Part shown: positions 35,346 through 46,272 of the stretch, one piece after another
Numbering within the stretch: the stretch's first letter is position 1
Layout: each line of letters starts with the position of its first letter
NCBI GenBank assembly: GCA_964016985.1
Contig: OZ024833.1
Coordinates: 59,719,463-59,783,462 of the forward strand
DNA: 64,000 nt
Reading direction: 5' to 3'
From: Anodontia alba
Lineage: Eukaryota > Mollusca > Bivalvia > Lucinida > Lucinidae
Made by a program: the position numbers and the translations under genes
The notes under the pieces: generated by a model
The model's database searches: none
What the model saw: the letters and a program-made list of their open reading frames with translations, nothing else
Told to the model about the DNA's origin: nothing

Positions 35346-35760
35346 GATACTCATTTCGGAAGGGGTGCAGTGGGCAGGAAAGCAAACAGGAAATCCAAAA
35401 GGTGTCTTCCTTATAAACAATAGCGAAAAATCTAACAAGTGTATGATACGACCCATAGGCGTAGCGCCCATTATGCACGTTATGCATGTGCGTAATATGC
35501 GTAAGAAAAATAAAACTATTTGCAATAAACAGACACCAACTAACACAAAATAGTTTGCTTTTTTACATTTGGGGCTGTTTATAAAGAAAATAATCGCTTC
35601 CAAAATTGGGGCTACTCTTAAAGGAAAGAATTTGCTCCCTCTGGGAGCAAAGTCTTTCTTTTAAGAGCGGCCCCTATTTTCGAAGCGATACTAGGGAGAT
35701 TTTTAGAAGATTATTCCTGGGTGTGTGTAACAATAACTTCATTCTGGTTACGCCATTAAC
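35346..35760. repeat. Hairpin element, family L (parent of the 51-bp array)
   Basis: TTAAAGGAAAGAATTTGCTC and GAGCAAAGTCTTTCTTTTAA form the central hairpin; flanks contain GCATGTGCGTAATATGCGTA. The centre matches the 51-bp monomer. Related copies: 37.1, 41.5, 46.5 and 56.1 kb. Confidence 0.75.
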
Positions 35761-35926
35761 CAATGCACAAATGTTACAGAAATTGTATAAAGTTGTTCTT
35801 CAATAGCCACAACCATCAAATAAGCCAAAGGCTTTTAGATTCTATTCTCCTTAAGAAGTAAGCTGTGTATATATTCATTCAAGCTAGTAAGACCACAGTA
35901 CATAATAGCTACTATTTTAATTTAAC

Positions 35927-36142
35927 CTCCGTACCGAGGGAGTTTGATATTCGTCTCCGACACACCCACATCCAGTAAAAGCCGTGTTCGTTTCGCATTG
36001 GAAATCAAACAGATTCTTGCAGGTTTTCTGGCAGATGTATGAATTGCGCAGATACACCTGATTCTCAGGACAAATGACTTCCTCTGTGCAGTTTTCACCT
36101 GGAAATCTGTCAATACAGTTGAACTGTCCTCCTTCACACGTG
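35927..36142 (-). CDS. Exon 13: E2 end and TIL' (D' module)
   Basis: ATTTTCAG acceptor; 216 nt to an AG/GTTAAA donor. Joined to exon 12 it reads CTCEGGQFNC (E2), then NCTEEVICPENQVYLRNS and CGCVGDEYQTPS, a second TIL domain with no VWD-C8 between. A TIL following an E module directly is the D' hallmark of vWF and mucins. The donor is a choice: a site eight bases earlier (TCG/GTACGG) would end in phase 0, whereas AG/GTTAAA ends in phase 2 and fits exon 14. The acceptor side is secure, the 3' edge moderate. Confidence 0.82.
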
Positions 36143-36159
36143 CTGAAAATAAAAGATGT

Positions 36160-36372
36160 GGGCCGTCATGGAAGAAAACGTACCTTCTGACAGGTACGCC
36201 CAACGATGACTCAAATCAGCCTGCACATATGAGCAGTCTGATCAGAGTTTTCGTTGTTCGCATGAAGACACCTTGTATCCTTGGATAGCCAATGTCATCA
36301 AGAAACTGGACGGCGGTCTGATCTCAATCTTTTCTGGCCGCGTAAGTCCGAAGGTACTTTTCGTGATGATAA
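36160..36372. repeat. Family K copy
   Basis: AAAACGTACCTTCTGACAGG to GTCCGAAGGTACTTTTCGTG. It begins about 18 bases upstream of exon 13's acceptor. Confidence 0.75.
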
Positions 36373-37070
36373 TGGAAATGGGCACATCCCCAAACTATAC
36401 TTGACATTGATACGTTTATTTCACAACTACTGGGTTGATGCCGCTACTGGTAGGCCCAAAGTTCTCGAGCGTATTATTTGTTCAGTAAACAGGGTTGTTG
36501 ATCTGGTTACGTTGGCACTGGTACCAGTTCTGACATGAAATTGACATAATACTATTAATTCCGCTGTGAACTTTTTAAAATGTAAAAATCAAAGCACTGA
36601 CAGCACTGATAGGTCGATTGTCTCTGAGTGTAGAATGGGAAAATAGTCCTGAATGGGAACTTGAGATTGTTTCATTTAACCCTTAACTTCCTGTAATTTA
36701 AGCAAGCAATGCAGACCCTGATCAGACGCCGCATTCTGCAGCGTCTGATCTGGGTCTGCACTATTGTCAAAGACAGTCCAGGTTTTGCAGATAACGCTCT
36801 TCACATGGCACTCTGACGTCACAGTGACAAGAATAGCGCGGCTTTAAATAACCGTTACCCGGATTACGTACAAAAGCGCGGTTTGATTTCATTGGTCAAT
36901 GATAATCACGTGGGCAAAAAATTTAAGGAAATTTTGGTGTATGTATACTCTGGATCGTTTGTAAACAATCGACCCAAAATAATCGAATTGCCGCAATCAC
37001 AAAATACAAACTCTTCCCCAACATGGTGATCTAAATGTCAGACAGGACCTACCAAACGCCACAATAAGAC
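36373..37070. other. Intronic DNA, mostly unassigned
   Basis: One small hairpin (CCTGATCAGACGCCGCATTC / GCAGCGTCTGATCTGGGTC, 36715-36765) related to family S. Otherwise nothing recognised. Confidence 0.5.
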
Positions 37071-37310
37071 AATGCATGTGCGTAAAATATGTAAGAAAAT
37101 ATTTGCGATCAGGATACATCAACAAACAAACTATTTTGCTAGGGGCTGCTCTTAAAAGAAAGAATTTATCGCTTTCAAGATACGAGCTAAAGGAAATAAT
37201 TTGCTCCTTCCTTTAAGAGTAGCCCCTATTTTAGAAGCAATACCAGGGAGAATTTTTCAAATTTGTTCCTGGATGTGCGTAAAAATAATTCCATTTTGGC
37301 AACGCCACTG
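37070..37310. repeat. Family L copy
   Basis: GCATGTGCGTAAAATATGTA, TAAAAGAAAGAATTTATCGC and TTGCTCCTTCCTTTAAGAGT. Confidence 0.65.
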
Positions 37311-37344
37311 ATCAGGACAAACAAGAAGTGGCAATAAGCAGTAC

Positions 37345-37440
37345 TTATTAGATAACCAGTACAAGGTAACCAAAATTTATTAGATAACCAGCGCAAGGTT
37401 ACCAAAACTTATTAGATAACCAGTGCAAGGTAACCAAAAC
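37345..37440 (+). repeat. 32-bp tandem repeat, three units
   Basis: TTATTAGATAACCAG begins at 37345, 37377 and 37409; each ends GGTAACCAAAA. Confidence 0.9.
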
Positions 37441-38085
37441 GTAAGGCAAGGACGTGCGGACATACGCATGGACGGACATCGTGAAAACTGTATGCCCCAC
37501 AAACAGTTTGCGGGATATATAAACACTAACAAAGCACCCCAGTGAGCAACCACAAGGCACCAACAGAACTAACATGATGATTAGGTGTCTTGCGTCCCTT
37601 TTAAGTTTACTGAAATCATATCGAGACGATAAGGAACGAACAACACGAAAAGCTTCGTATTAGATCGGTTAAAAACTACCGTGTGAGCGGTGAGGTTAAA
37701 TTGATTTTATTGGCTTCAAATCCTCACCCTGTTTAAATGTTGTAAACAATACAAAGTAATTGTTCGGTTCGTATACAAGCTCCCTAATTCAAACCGTGAA
37801 ATATCACAGACTGAGAAGAAACAAGAATGAGGGCTCATGGATAACTTCTTAGACATTGACAGCCAGAGATAAAGAAAACCACTAGTTGAACAACGGAGGG
37901 CCCAAACAAACGTTATGTCAAGGATCAACCCTCTAATGAAAGGTTTAGATCGGCATCGTCATTAAGTCTGAGACCCGACGCACCGTTGTGCAATGAAAGA
38001 GGAAAGCATAGCAACAAACCATGACTGGGTCAGTCGCCAAGCATGCAGTCTGTCGCATAACAGCCAATGTAATAATATCCATTTA
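37441..38085. other. Intronic DNA, nothing recognised
   Basis: No exon, hairpin or repeat family recognised by eye. Confidence 0.5.
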
Positions 38086-38086
38086 C

Positions 38087-38463
38087 AGTCGAACCTCAAT
38101 AGCTCGAACATCAATGATGTTCGAGCTATTGAGGTTCGACTGTAAATGGATATTTGTTCTAGATATGGATAATTCGAGCCACTGAGAGTTAATCATAGCG
38201 CCGGATTAGGAGACAAATGGGTATAAAATACGGATGTATTTTCGATCTTCTATAGAATAATGGTATGTTGAGTGTACTCATTGAGTCGATTCTAATGACT
38301 ACACACAACATACATTTCATGATAAAATAGGAAAACTTCCTAAAATATTCCTGAATATTTTCTTGAGCTGTCGGTAGGTCATCCTGGGGACTCAAAAACG
38401 AGTTCGAATTAGCCACAGTAAACGAGTCATCAGTGTTCGAGTCATTGAGGTTTTACCGTATAA
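38087..38463. mobile_element. Family C MITE with an inverted duplicate terminus
   Basis: 38096-38142 is a perfect palindrome of two terminal repeats head to head (CAGTCGAACCTCAATAGCTC and its complement), extended by ATCCATTTA / TAAATGGAT. The remaining MITE runs to GTGTTCGAGTCATTGAGGTT at 38430-38450. Confidence 0.8.
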
Positions 38464-38899
38464 TGTTTTTTTTTTCTTTGAATTATTCTAAAACATTTAA
38501 TTCCCAACAATTTCTCAAAATATACATGTATATTAAAAACCAACTTTAATGTAAAACGTTTCGATACTTATTGTCTTCTTCAGAATGACAAATTAACTTG
38601 TAGAAAGTACATTTTTCTCTCCAAGATAATTTGTTTGAAGAAAGCAGTAAATCTGAAATGTTTAAACTAGAGTTTGTTTTTAATATAAAAGTATGCTATA
38701 TTCCTTTGGATATATTTCTCGTAAGTAAATTTTCCTAAAATTGTAAACTAGGTCACCATAAAACGCTGATATTCCTTGCTGCAGAAAACACGCTTCTTCT
38801 GAACCAATTTAAGAGCTTTTAAACAAAACAAAGTATTTCAAATTTACAATGGTATGTACTGCTAGACTGACTTCCCTAAGATATGTCATAAAACATTAC

Positions 38900-39161
38900 C
38901 ATGTTTGGCAAGTTGTGTTATGACCGTATCCTGCCGGATATTCAATCCCATGATCCAACTCGTCAACACATCGACACTCAGATTTCAGAACACACATGGT
39001 CATGTCTTCATTTACAACGGAACCATTTTCACAGACACATCCCGGGATTCCTTCATCCGGGTCACAGTCGTGTTCCAGGTACAAGTCACGACAATGCGCA
39101 TTGCAACCATTAGCGTATTCTGTGTATTGCAGCCCAGCTCCAGGACAATGAAGAAAATCCG
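38900..39161 (-). CDS. Exon 12: TIL2 and start of E2
   Basis: TGATTTTAG acceptor and TG/GTAATG donor; 262 nt, phase 1 in and phase 2 out. It encodes LHCPGAGLQYTEYANGCNAH, then GIPGCVCENGSVVNEDMTMC and SECRCVDELD, a TIL domain followed by the start of an E module ending NTTCQTC. A MITE (39188-39448) lies 25 bases upstream of the acceptor, in the expected branch-point region. Confidence 0.92.
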
Positions 39162-39187
39162 CTAAAATCAGATAAATTTAGCCACAT

Positions 39188-39448
39188 CATTATGAAAACA
39201 TGCCTATTCAAATATACTGAAAATTTTACCACCAAAAAAGGAAAATTTTCAGATAAAAAAATTCTGATATTTTTCAAATTTCTGCTCAAAACAGGAATGG
39301 CTCGACGAGGCGGTTCTAACGAGTACCCACAATCTATGTTTTAAGCAGAAATAAGAAAAATAAGGTATACACCTGTAAACCCGAGTTTTACTATATACAA
39401 GTGGGGTTTACGGGGGGTCAAAATTATATAGGCATGTTTTCGTGATGT
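39188..39448. mobile_element. Family A MITE, copy 11
   Basis: CATTATGAAAACATGCC to GTTTTCGTGATG. The left palindrome arm is shortened (AACAGGAATGGCTCGACGAG). Confidence 0.85.
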
Positions 39449-40240
39449 ATTCTCGAACAGACAGACAGGCGAGTTAAAATAAATTCAATTATATGAATTG
39501 CATTATGGAGGCTATCAGTGTAGACAACGAAATACATATATAGCCAATGGAAATTATGCATTTAGAGGTGTCAATTTACGAGCCCACAAGAAATAACTCA
39601 TCTAACGTATTAGCGATTTTAGACTGTTGCTTTGGCCAACGTGATTTCTCTCTCGTCTGTTTACCAATTTTAGACTGAATAGACCCCTCCATACTACAGT
39701 TTAGAAGAATCTACTTTCAAGTTTAGGTATGTCAAGCTATGTTATATTTTTCAGAGAAAAATGGCTAAAAAAGGTAAGGGAAAATTCCAGGGAGTGCCAC
39801 AATCACAAACCGCAGCCCTTCCCAGACACCAAGAGGAAGAGGAAACCGACAAATCCAAACAGGCACAAATCGAACAAATGTACGAAAAGCTCTAAGATTA
39901 GCTCTCTCTTCCCCAAGGGAGGTAATCGCAATGCTAAAAGGACTGATAAACACAAGAACAAAATAACACAAGGTAAGACACAAAACAAATCCCTCGTAGA
40001 ATAAACCACAAAGCAACAAAGAGTAAGACTAACTTATTAGCAAACAGTGGAGACCCGGCTGGTGCACTGTTTGCGAATAACTCTTTTGGGGTCTCCAGAA
40101 TAAAATGGGTACAGGAAAACAAACTAGAGATGCGTAAAAATACTTAGAAGTATATATACCGTAGGTTACAGGACATACATCCCTTATGTCCTTGTGTACA
40201 GGTCAATTTAACATAAAACATTAGCAAAAACTATTTACAC
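39449..40240. other. Intron 11-12, unassigned part
   Basis: 39729-40004 is an open but lysine-rich frame without domain match. CAAACAGTGGAGACCCGG / GTGCACTGTTTGCG-type inverted bases at 40035-40100 form a small hairpin. Confidence 0.45.
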
Positions 40241-40257
40241 GGTAAAATGACCCTTAC

Positions 40258-40492
40258 CACACTGAGTATCGAGATCGCCATATTCATACCATACCATCTC
40301 GACACCAATACTGTAACACGTCCAGGCCAAATGGGCTGTACTCTGGCACACGGCGTCATTACTATGGCAACCAGCCCTGCACATATCCTGTACACATAAC
40401 TTATAAATTCGGTCAGAGTTGACAAGATGCTCGCAGTCACCAAGGAATGCAGGATCTTTGAGATGCTTGCAGGCATACTCAGCACAGGTTTT
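40258..40492 (-). CDS. Exon 11: complete C8 domain 2
   Basis: TTTACAG acceptor and G/GTAAGG donor; 235 nt, phase 0 in and phase 1 out. It encodes KTCAEYACKHLKDPAFLGDC, then YKLCVQDMCRAGCHSNDAVC and LAWTCYSIGVEMVWYE. C8 cysteine spacing is intact. Unlike C8 domains 1 and 3, which are split over two exons, this one is a single exon, so an intron was lost here or gained in the others. Confidence 0.9.
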
Positions 40493-40838
40493 CTGTAAAG
40501 ATGATAAGAATATTCTAGTGCATAGTTTCCTAAAACAAGGAATTGGGTCTTTTAATTTTGAAAAAAACTGAAATACATAGGAAAGGTCGGGTTTAGAGTC
40601 TTCCTAAGGCACCCGAAAAGGGTTTAATCACATGAAATGATAGCATAAAATCACACCTCGTCGAAAACAGAACAAATGAACAGAAAGAGACTGAACAAAC
40701 ATGAATTGCCACATTAATATGCCTTGGAATGGTCATCTATAAAATGTTTGGGGGCTTATATTATTTCACCTATTTCTGAAGTGGACTTTACATCTTTGAA
40801 TTTAAACATATGCTGCGAACAGGGTTGCCGGTCAAAAA

Positions 40839-41192
40839 TACCGTATTCGACCTAATTACTGCACCGTGCACTTAGGTTTTTCAAAAATACTGGGAAAACT
40901 TGTGAAAGATATGTACTAAAGGTACACTTTAAAATGAATAGCAAAGGACTTATCAAATGATTCTTATATGGTATTTTTGTGTGTTTTTGTTCCTGATTTT
41001 CTTGAAAAAAGTATATGTTGTACACATTTGAATTGCATCGACAAGTCGAGGCAATTAAAATGGGTACCCACAACGTATGCATTTGTAAAAAAAAGTAGTC
41101 AAAAAAGTACACTGGTTGTAATCTGAAGACTACGGAATCGCTTGACTGTGCGCTTATAGGGGTATGTGCGGTAATTAGGTCGAATACGGTAA
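40839..41192. mobile_element. Hairpin element, family G, full copy
   Basis: Mirror ends TACCGTATTCGACCTAATTA and TAATTAGGTCGAATACGGTA; centre TTGCATCGACAAGTCGAGGC and GGGTACCCACAACGTATGC. Confidence 0.87.
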
Positions 41193-41332
41193 CAGTAGGT
41201 ACTTTTTTGTGTGTGTTGGGGGTGGGGGTTAAGGGATGAACGGGGATATTTCAAGAAATGCGTACAACTGTGCAATTGTATATCTCGGGAAAACTATCTG
41301 ATACCACATCTTACATTTAACAATTTATTTCT

Positions 41333-41384
<52 letters not shown>
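41333..41384. repeat. (CT)n microsatellite
   Basis: About 26 CT units. Confidence 0.98.
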
Positions 41385-41387
<3 letters not shown>

Positions 41388-41499
41388 GCTTTCCGCACAT
41401 GCCATAAAAGCACATCATTAAATAGTGCGGATGAATTTTGTATTCGTAATTAGCAAAGTTAAGAGGGACAAAATAGCTTTTGTTCTATTCTAAAAAAAG

Positions 41500-41580
41500 G
41501 TCTGATGTTAAAAGAAAGAATTTGCTCCCCGTGGGAGCAAACTCTTTCTTTTCAGAGTGGGAAGAAAACAGGTACTCATA
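41500..41580. repeat. Family L core
   Basis: TTAAAAGAAAGAATTTGCTC and GAGCAAACTCTTTCTTTTCA. Confidence 0.75.
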
Positions 41581-41657
41581 AATGTTGCCTCCCTTGTCAG
41601 AAAAAGGGGAAAATCCAACAAGTTTGTCCCTTCGCCTTAAAGCTATCATATACTCAC

Positions 41658-41822
41658 CAAATTGCTCTGCTGTTCGCAGATATTGGTATAATCTGTGGTA
41701 GGCTGACAGGTGCTGTCGGCAAACACATTTACAAAGCTGGTAACCGACGTCTCAATGATATTAGATGGCGTGTAGAAATCATCAGACCAGTCAAAATTGA
41801 AATTTCCACATAATCCCATAAT
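41658..41822 (-). CDS. Exon 10: VWD2 C-terminal part with GLCGN
   Basis: TTATTACAG acceptor and TTG/GTGAGT donor; 165 nt, phase 0 at both ends. It encodes IMGLCGNFNFDWSDDFYTPS, then IIETSVTSFVNVFADSTCQP and TNICEQQ. The GLCGNFN.D..DDF loop is a textbook VWD calcium-loop sequence. Met precedes GLC, so the first cysteine of CGLC is absent. Plus-strand frames here are antisense shadows. Confidence 0.92.
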
Positions 41823-41944
41823 CTGTAATAAAATAGCACATTACCAAGTCCTGGATTTCCGAACAGATCGGCATGTGTGAACAGAACTCGTGATATATAT
41901 GAGGACTACATGTATATCAGATGATGCTGATTTGGTATTCTGTT

Positions 41945-42540
41945 TGTTTCGTTTGTTTATTTCATTTGGGTTTTACATATCGCGACGGTGTTTGGACGTG
42001 GCAGGGAGCTCAATTCTCACTTTTAGAGTGCTGCCTCTTTGAAATATCATGCCCTAGATACAGGTAATGATATTTCGCCCAGTCATATACTGACACCGGG
42101 ATGACCAGTTCTAGCTCTACTTTCTTTTTTCCTGAGCGCCAAGCGAAAGAGCAGCTAGTACCATTTTTTACGTCTTTGGTATGACTCGGTCGGAGACAGA
42201 ACCCACAACCTCCCTATCACAAAGCTGACCATCACGAAAAAATATCTATATAATTTTGACACCCTTAAACCCCGCTTTTCTAAAGTAAAACTGGGGTTTA
42301 CAGGAGTATACATTATTTTTCTTATTTCTGCTAAAAAACATAGATTGTGGGTACTCGTTAGAACCGCCTCGCCGAGGCGGTTCTAACGAGTACTACAATC
42401 TATGTTTTGAGCAGAAATATGAAAAATATCAGAATTTTTTGTCTGAAAAGTTTCATTTTTTGGTGGCAAAATTTTCATTATATTTGAATAGGCGAGTTTT
42501 CGTAATGGCTAATCCACTTGAGCCACTGTGCCGGTGATTT
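41945..42540 (-). mobile_element. tRNA-like SINE (second type) split by a MITE
   Basis: GACTCGGTCGGAGACAGAAC and CTCCCTATCACAAAGCTGAC resemble a tRNA-like head; the sequence resumes with CCACTTGAGCCACTGTGCCG after the family A copy at 42230-42507. Confidence 0.65.
42230..42507. mobile_element. Family A MITE, copy 12
   Basis: CATCACGAAAAAATATC to GTTTTCGTAATG; perfect centre GAACCGCCTCGCCGAGGCGG. Inserted in a SINE. Confidence 0.88.
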
Positions 42541-42782
42541 GGTGTTTTATGTCTCTTTCAGTATTAGTGAATTCATATCGAGACGGTGAACTGATGATGA
42601 TAGATAATGTGCAATGAGACGACGTATAGGATATACTGTACATGTATATAAGTGAGTTGATCTTAACAGAAATATTGATTTCTATGTGTGATCGAAGCAC
42701 TTATACGTAACATCCAGCGATAAGTGTTGTTGTTGATGTTACGTCGATGCAAGGTATCCGACATTGACCCAACGTTCATTAC

Positions 42783-42926
42783 GGCGAGCCGGTTCTAACG
42801 AGTATCCAGAATCTATGTTTTTGAGCAGAAATAAGAAAAGTAATGTATATCCATGCAAACCCAGTTTTACTGTATAAAAGTGGGGTTTAAGGGCGGTCAA
42901 AACTATACAGGCGTGTTTTCGTGATG
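42783..42926. mobile_element. Family A MITE, copy 13, right half only
   Basis: Starts inside the palindrome (GGCGAGCCGGTTCTAACGAG) and ends GTTTTCGTGATG, directly against a SINE. Confidence 0.82.
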
Positions 42927-42931
42927 GAACA

Positions 42932-43223
42932 TTGATTGATTGTGTTGGGGTTTAACGACATGTCAACTCTTGTGGGTCATTCTGTGTCGTCTCCCAGAGA
43001 AAGGGAGAAAAGAGATAGAAGAGATAGTAGAAGAGATGAAAGAGAGAAACAGGGAAGAAAGAGGAACAGGAATGAAAGGGAAGAAACAGAAGAAATAAAA
43101 AATTCCCCTCTCTACCTTTATCTACTACAAGGATAACAGGCCTTGCCCAACTGTAAGCCAATATCAGTTGGACGCCCCGGTAACACAAGATACATGATAC
43201 CTTCGCACCACCCGACCACCCCC
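42932..43223 (-). mobile_element. SINE-like element, family P, with 13-bp target duplication
   Basis: TCGTGATGGAACA on both sides (42919-42931 and 43224-43236). TTGATTGATTGTGTTGGGGT to CACCACCCGACCACCCCC. Confidence 0.87.
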
Positions 43224-43431
43224 TCGTGATGGAACAAAATTGTACATGGTTATTTTGATTTATGAATATCCGTTAAGCAGTCATTTTGTTTGTGCAATTG
43301 AATTCATCAAATAAAGCTCACCAGAACCGTACCAGACGTTTAAGCTATTTTCTGGTTTGCAAAATAGTTGTGGTGGAGAGAGCTGCTGCTTTGATGATCG
43401 TTGTTTTATTGCTTATGTGCTAGCCAGAATA

Positions 43432-43652
43432 CATTCGACTCCCGTTATCTCGAAGTCCAAGGGACTGTCTGAAATATTGTGGAAAAGAGGAGAAATTGCT
43501 CCTAAGGAGCAATTTCACCTTTTTTCCATAATATTTTTGTAACCTGTTGTTAGATTTTCATGAAAAAAACTGGGACCAGATTTTCACTTCGAGATAAGCG
43601 GTTATTCGGTTATTCGAGATAAAAGCGAAGTTGAGATAACGAGAGTCGACTG
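43432..43652. mobile_element. Pogo-like MITE, family D
   Basis: Ends CATTCGACTCCCGTTATCTC and GAGATAACGAGAGTCGACTG, then TA. Centre AGAAATTGCTCCTAAGGAGC in GAATATTGTGGAAAAGAGG-type arms. Confidence 0.85.
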
Positions 43653-43799
43653 TAGTTTGTTTGCTCTTCCTCTTGTGCTATTGGCATGTTATGTTCTGTG
43701 ATCATGGAATTTCCTGAACATTTTCTACTATTTCGAATTTGCTATTCATTTACCTTATACCCTAGAAAACAATGAACATGACTTACTAAGGAGAATTGG

Positions 43800-44055
43800 T
43801 TTTTGTAGAGGTTTTACGGCCCAGTCAACCCAACGGGGTCATGTCGAGCGTAGTCTGTTTACCTAAGCACACTTTTACTGGGCAGGCCTAGTCCTCTAAG
43901 CGGTTAACCAATAGTGTGCACGTTTTCTCCAGAAACAGACAACTGCCCTTCTTGAATCAGCGGAAGGGAGAGAATGACCATAGAAAATATTTCATGATCA
44001 ATCTCCACGAAAGAATGTTTCGACCCGGCGGGAGTCGAACCCGCAGCCTCCTACT
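43800..44055 (-). mobile_element. tRNA-derived SINE, family N
   Basis: GAGGTTTTACGGCCCAGTCA to CGACCCGGCGGGAGTCGAAC, CCGCAGCCTCCT. Confidence 0.82.
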
Positions 44056-44084
44056 AAGGAGAAATATTTGATGATAATTCTGAG

Positions 44085-44215
44085 ATAATTGTCTCCAGTT
44101 TTCCATATAAACATATGTTTATGCTACCTCTGGGAGGCGCTTCTAAAGAGTACCAAAATGTTTTATTTTTATGGGGGAAAGAGAAAACTATTCAGAATTA
44201 TCATCAAATATCCCC
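44085..44215. repeat. Short hairpin element
   Basis: GATGATAATTCTGAGATAAT and ATTCAGAATTATCATCAAAT form ends; centre CCTCTGGGAGGCGCTTCTAA resembles the shared palindrome. Confidence 0.6.
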
Positions 44216-44391
44216 TTTAACAAGTCCCCTGCAAGCTAAGGAAACATATAGTAAATGTCAACACAGAAAGGCCGTATGTTAAGGTGGAATCTACACGGTC
44301 TAATTACAATGATTTTAGCACCACTTATTTTCCATCTAAAGCTGCCTTCAAAAAGACTGAAATAAAGGCAGGCATTAACATACTCTATATG

Positions 44392-44572
44392 GGCCAATTC
44401 AGCAGACGACAAACTGATGATATTTTTTTTATTTTTTCCCAGACAGTAGGTTTTGAAATTTCATGCAAACTGTCTCCAACAGTTTGCATGAAATGTCAAA
44501 CCCTGCTTTCTGAGATACATACGAAAAAATAATTTCAAATGTCCATCTACTACAAGTTTTACTCAGGATGTA
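44392..44572. repeat. Hairpin element, family J
   Basis: TTCAGCAGACGACAAACTGA; arms GAAATTTCATGCAAACTG and CAGTTTGCATGAAATGTC. Ends about 35 bases left of exon 9's donor. Confidence 0.8.
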
Positions 44573-44605
44573 TAAGTAAAACAAATCAAGATATGCATAT
44601 ATTAC

Positions 44606-44917
44606 CTTCTTAAGGTAGTATGGAGAAATGGTTAGATAAATTCGACCTTCACCAAAAAGAATTTTCATCCCAAGCAGCTCTATCTTGTAAAACATTGAGG
44701 TCGCTTTCGTTACTCGTACTTTGTCGCTCGTGTATGGGAGAGTGACGCTATTCCCATTGACTACAACATCATCATCAACGGCTACGACAACACTGTCGAT
44801 TTTGATATACAGGCCATGGATTCCTCTTATTCCATTAGGTCGCTCAATGTCAGCCAGCTTCGTTATTAGCTTAACGTGTATACTTTTCGACAACAGCGCT
44901 TCGCCGATCACAGTTGG
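44606..44917 (-). CDS. Exon 9: middle of VWD2
   Basis: ATTACAG acceptor and AAG/GTAATA donor; 312 nt (104 codons), phase 0 at both ends. It encodes beta-strand-rich sequence including GLYIKIDSVVVAVDDDVVVN, then LPYTSDKVRVTKATSMFYKI and ISPYYLKK. There are no cysteines at all in this exon, although VWD domains normally carry a conserved pair here. The frame stays open well beyond the donor, but cysteine-free sequence past it has no domain match. Confidence 0.85.
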
Positions 44918-45040
44918 CTGTAATAATACGATGTTGATAATATGCAGCAGTAAACCAAGTAAGAATATGAAACCTATATGTTGCTAAATGTTTGTAAAAT
45001 TAGTTTACTTTATGTACTTAGTTTGTAATTATTTTATATA

Positions 45041-45373
45041 CAGTCGACTCTCGTTATTTCGACTTCCCTTATCTTGAATAACCGCTTATCTCGAAGTGAA
45101 AATCTGGTCCCAGTTTTTACATGAAAGTCTAACAACAGGTAACAAAATATTGTGGAAAAGAGGAGAAATTGCTCCTAAGGAGCAATTTCTCCTCTTTTCC
45201 ACAATATTTTCAATATATCTCTAACTTCAGGAGTCAAATTACATATTCATTCGTGAAATGTGGTTGTTAGATATATTTTTTTCCTCAGTTCTGCAAATCT
45301 GATATGTCGAGGTATGTATATCTCGAAGAATTTCAGACAGTCCCTTGGACTTCGAGATAACAAGAGTCGACTG
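45041..45373. mobile_element. Pogo-like MITE, family D, full
   Basis: CAGTCGACTCTCGTTATTTC (preceded by TA) to GATAACAAGAGTCGACTG; centre AGAAATTGCTCCTAAGGAGC. Confidence 0.88.
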
Positions 45374-45464
45374 CATTTGCTTTTAATTTACAAGCAACAT
45401 TGTTGCTTGCTGTACTTTTCTTTGTTTGGATGCTTGGTTTAACGTCTCCCCGTACTTCACCATA

Positions 45465-45639
45465 CAATACAACCTCGATAATTCAAACTCCAATAATTCA
45501 AAATTCTCAATAATTCAAAATCATTTTGAAGTTCCAACTGAAATATATGTATGCATTTTAACCCTCAATTATTCAAAGTCTCAATAATTCGAACAAAACT
45601 GTTTGGTCCCTTGGACTTTGAATTATTGAGGTTCCACTG
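45465..45639. mobile_element. Pogo/Tigger-like MITE, family E, TA duplication
   Basis: CAATACAACCTCGATAATTC to GAATTATTGAGGTTCCACTG with TA on each side. No central palindrome. Confidence 0.82.
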
Positions 45640-45784
45640 TAGTACAGATTATATCTTTTATTTCCTTTGGGATCATTGAGCCTATTATTTTTACTTTGAA
45701 AATCTAATATCGCTTAAGCCTGGAGGGGGAGTGTGGGAGAAGGGGAAGGTGTACACAGCCATGCAAACTATCTGTATATGAAAA

Positions 45785-46020
45785 CATCACGAAAACATGC
45801 CTATATAATTTTGACCCCCTTAAACCCCTTTTTATATAGTAAAACTGGGGTTTAGAGGGGTATACATTATTTTTCTTATTTCTGCTCAAAAACATAGATT
45901 GTGGGTTTTCATCTATGTTTTGAGCAGAAATATGAAAAATATCAGAGTTTTTCATCTGAAAATTTTCAGTTTCTGGAGGTGAAATTTTCTATATATTTGA
46001 ATAGGCGTGTTTTCGTAATG
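45785..46020. mobile_element. Family A MITE, copy 14, palindrome deleted
   Basis: CATCACGAAAACATGCC to GTTTTCGTAATG; AACATAGATTGTGGG runs straight into TTTTCATCTATG, so the core has been cut out between the arms. Confidence 0.85.
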
Positions 46021-46272
46021 GACCGAATCTCCGATTTTCAATCTTTTGTGTGTTCTGTGTTTCCAAAGGCACCATTCAGATTTTTATTGTGCACAACAGC
46101 GTGAGTTATGACTACATGTATAATAAATAATTTAAAACTGTTCTGAACAAATTAGCAGAAGAACATTTTATGTGTGTTTGTCTGTTTTGCCAGTTAATAG
46201 TGCTATCAATGCTACTTATGTATTCAAAATTTCTGTCAAAACAACACAATTAATAAATACAATTTTACTTAC

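Noticed and set aside
35922..36203. 93-codon minus frame as the coding frame at exon 13
   Set aside because: The alternative minus frame gives regularly spaced cysteines of a TIL domain and joins exon 12 in phase.
39729..40004. 91-codon lysine-rich plus frame
   Set aside because: Low complexity, no domain, inside an intron of the minus gene, no splice or start support.
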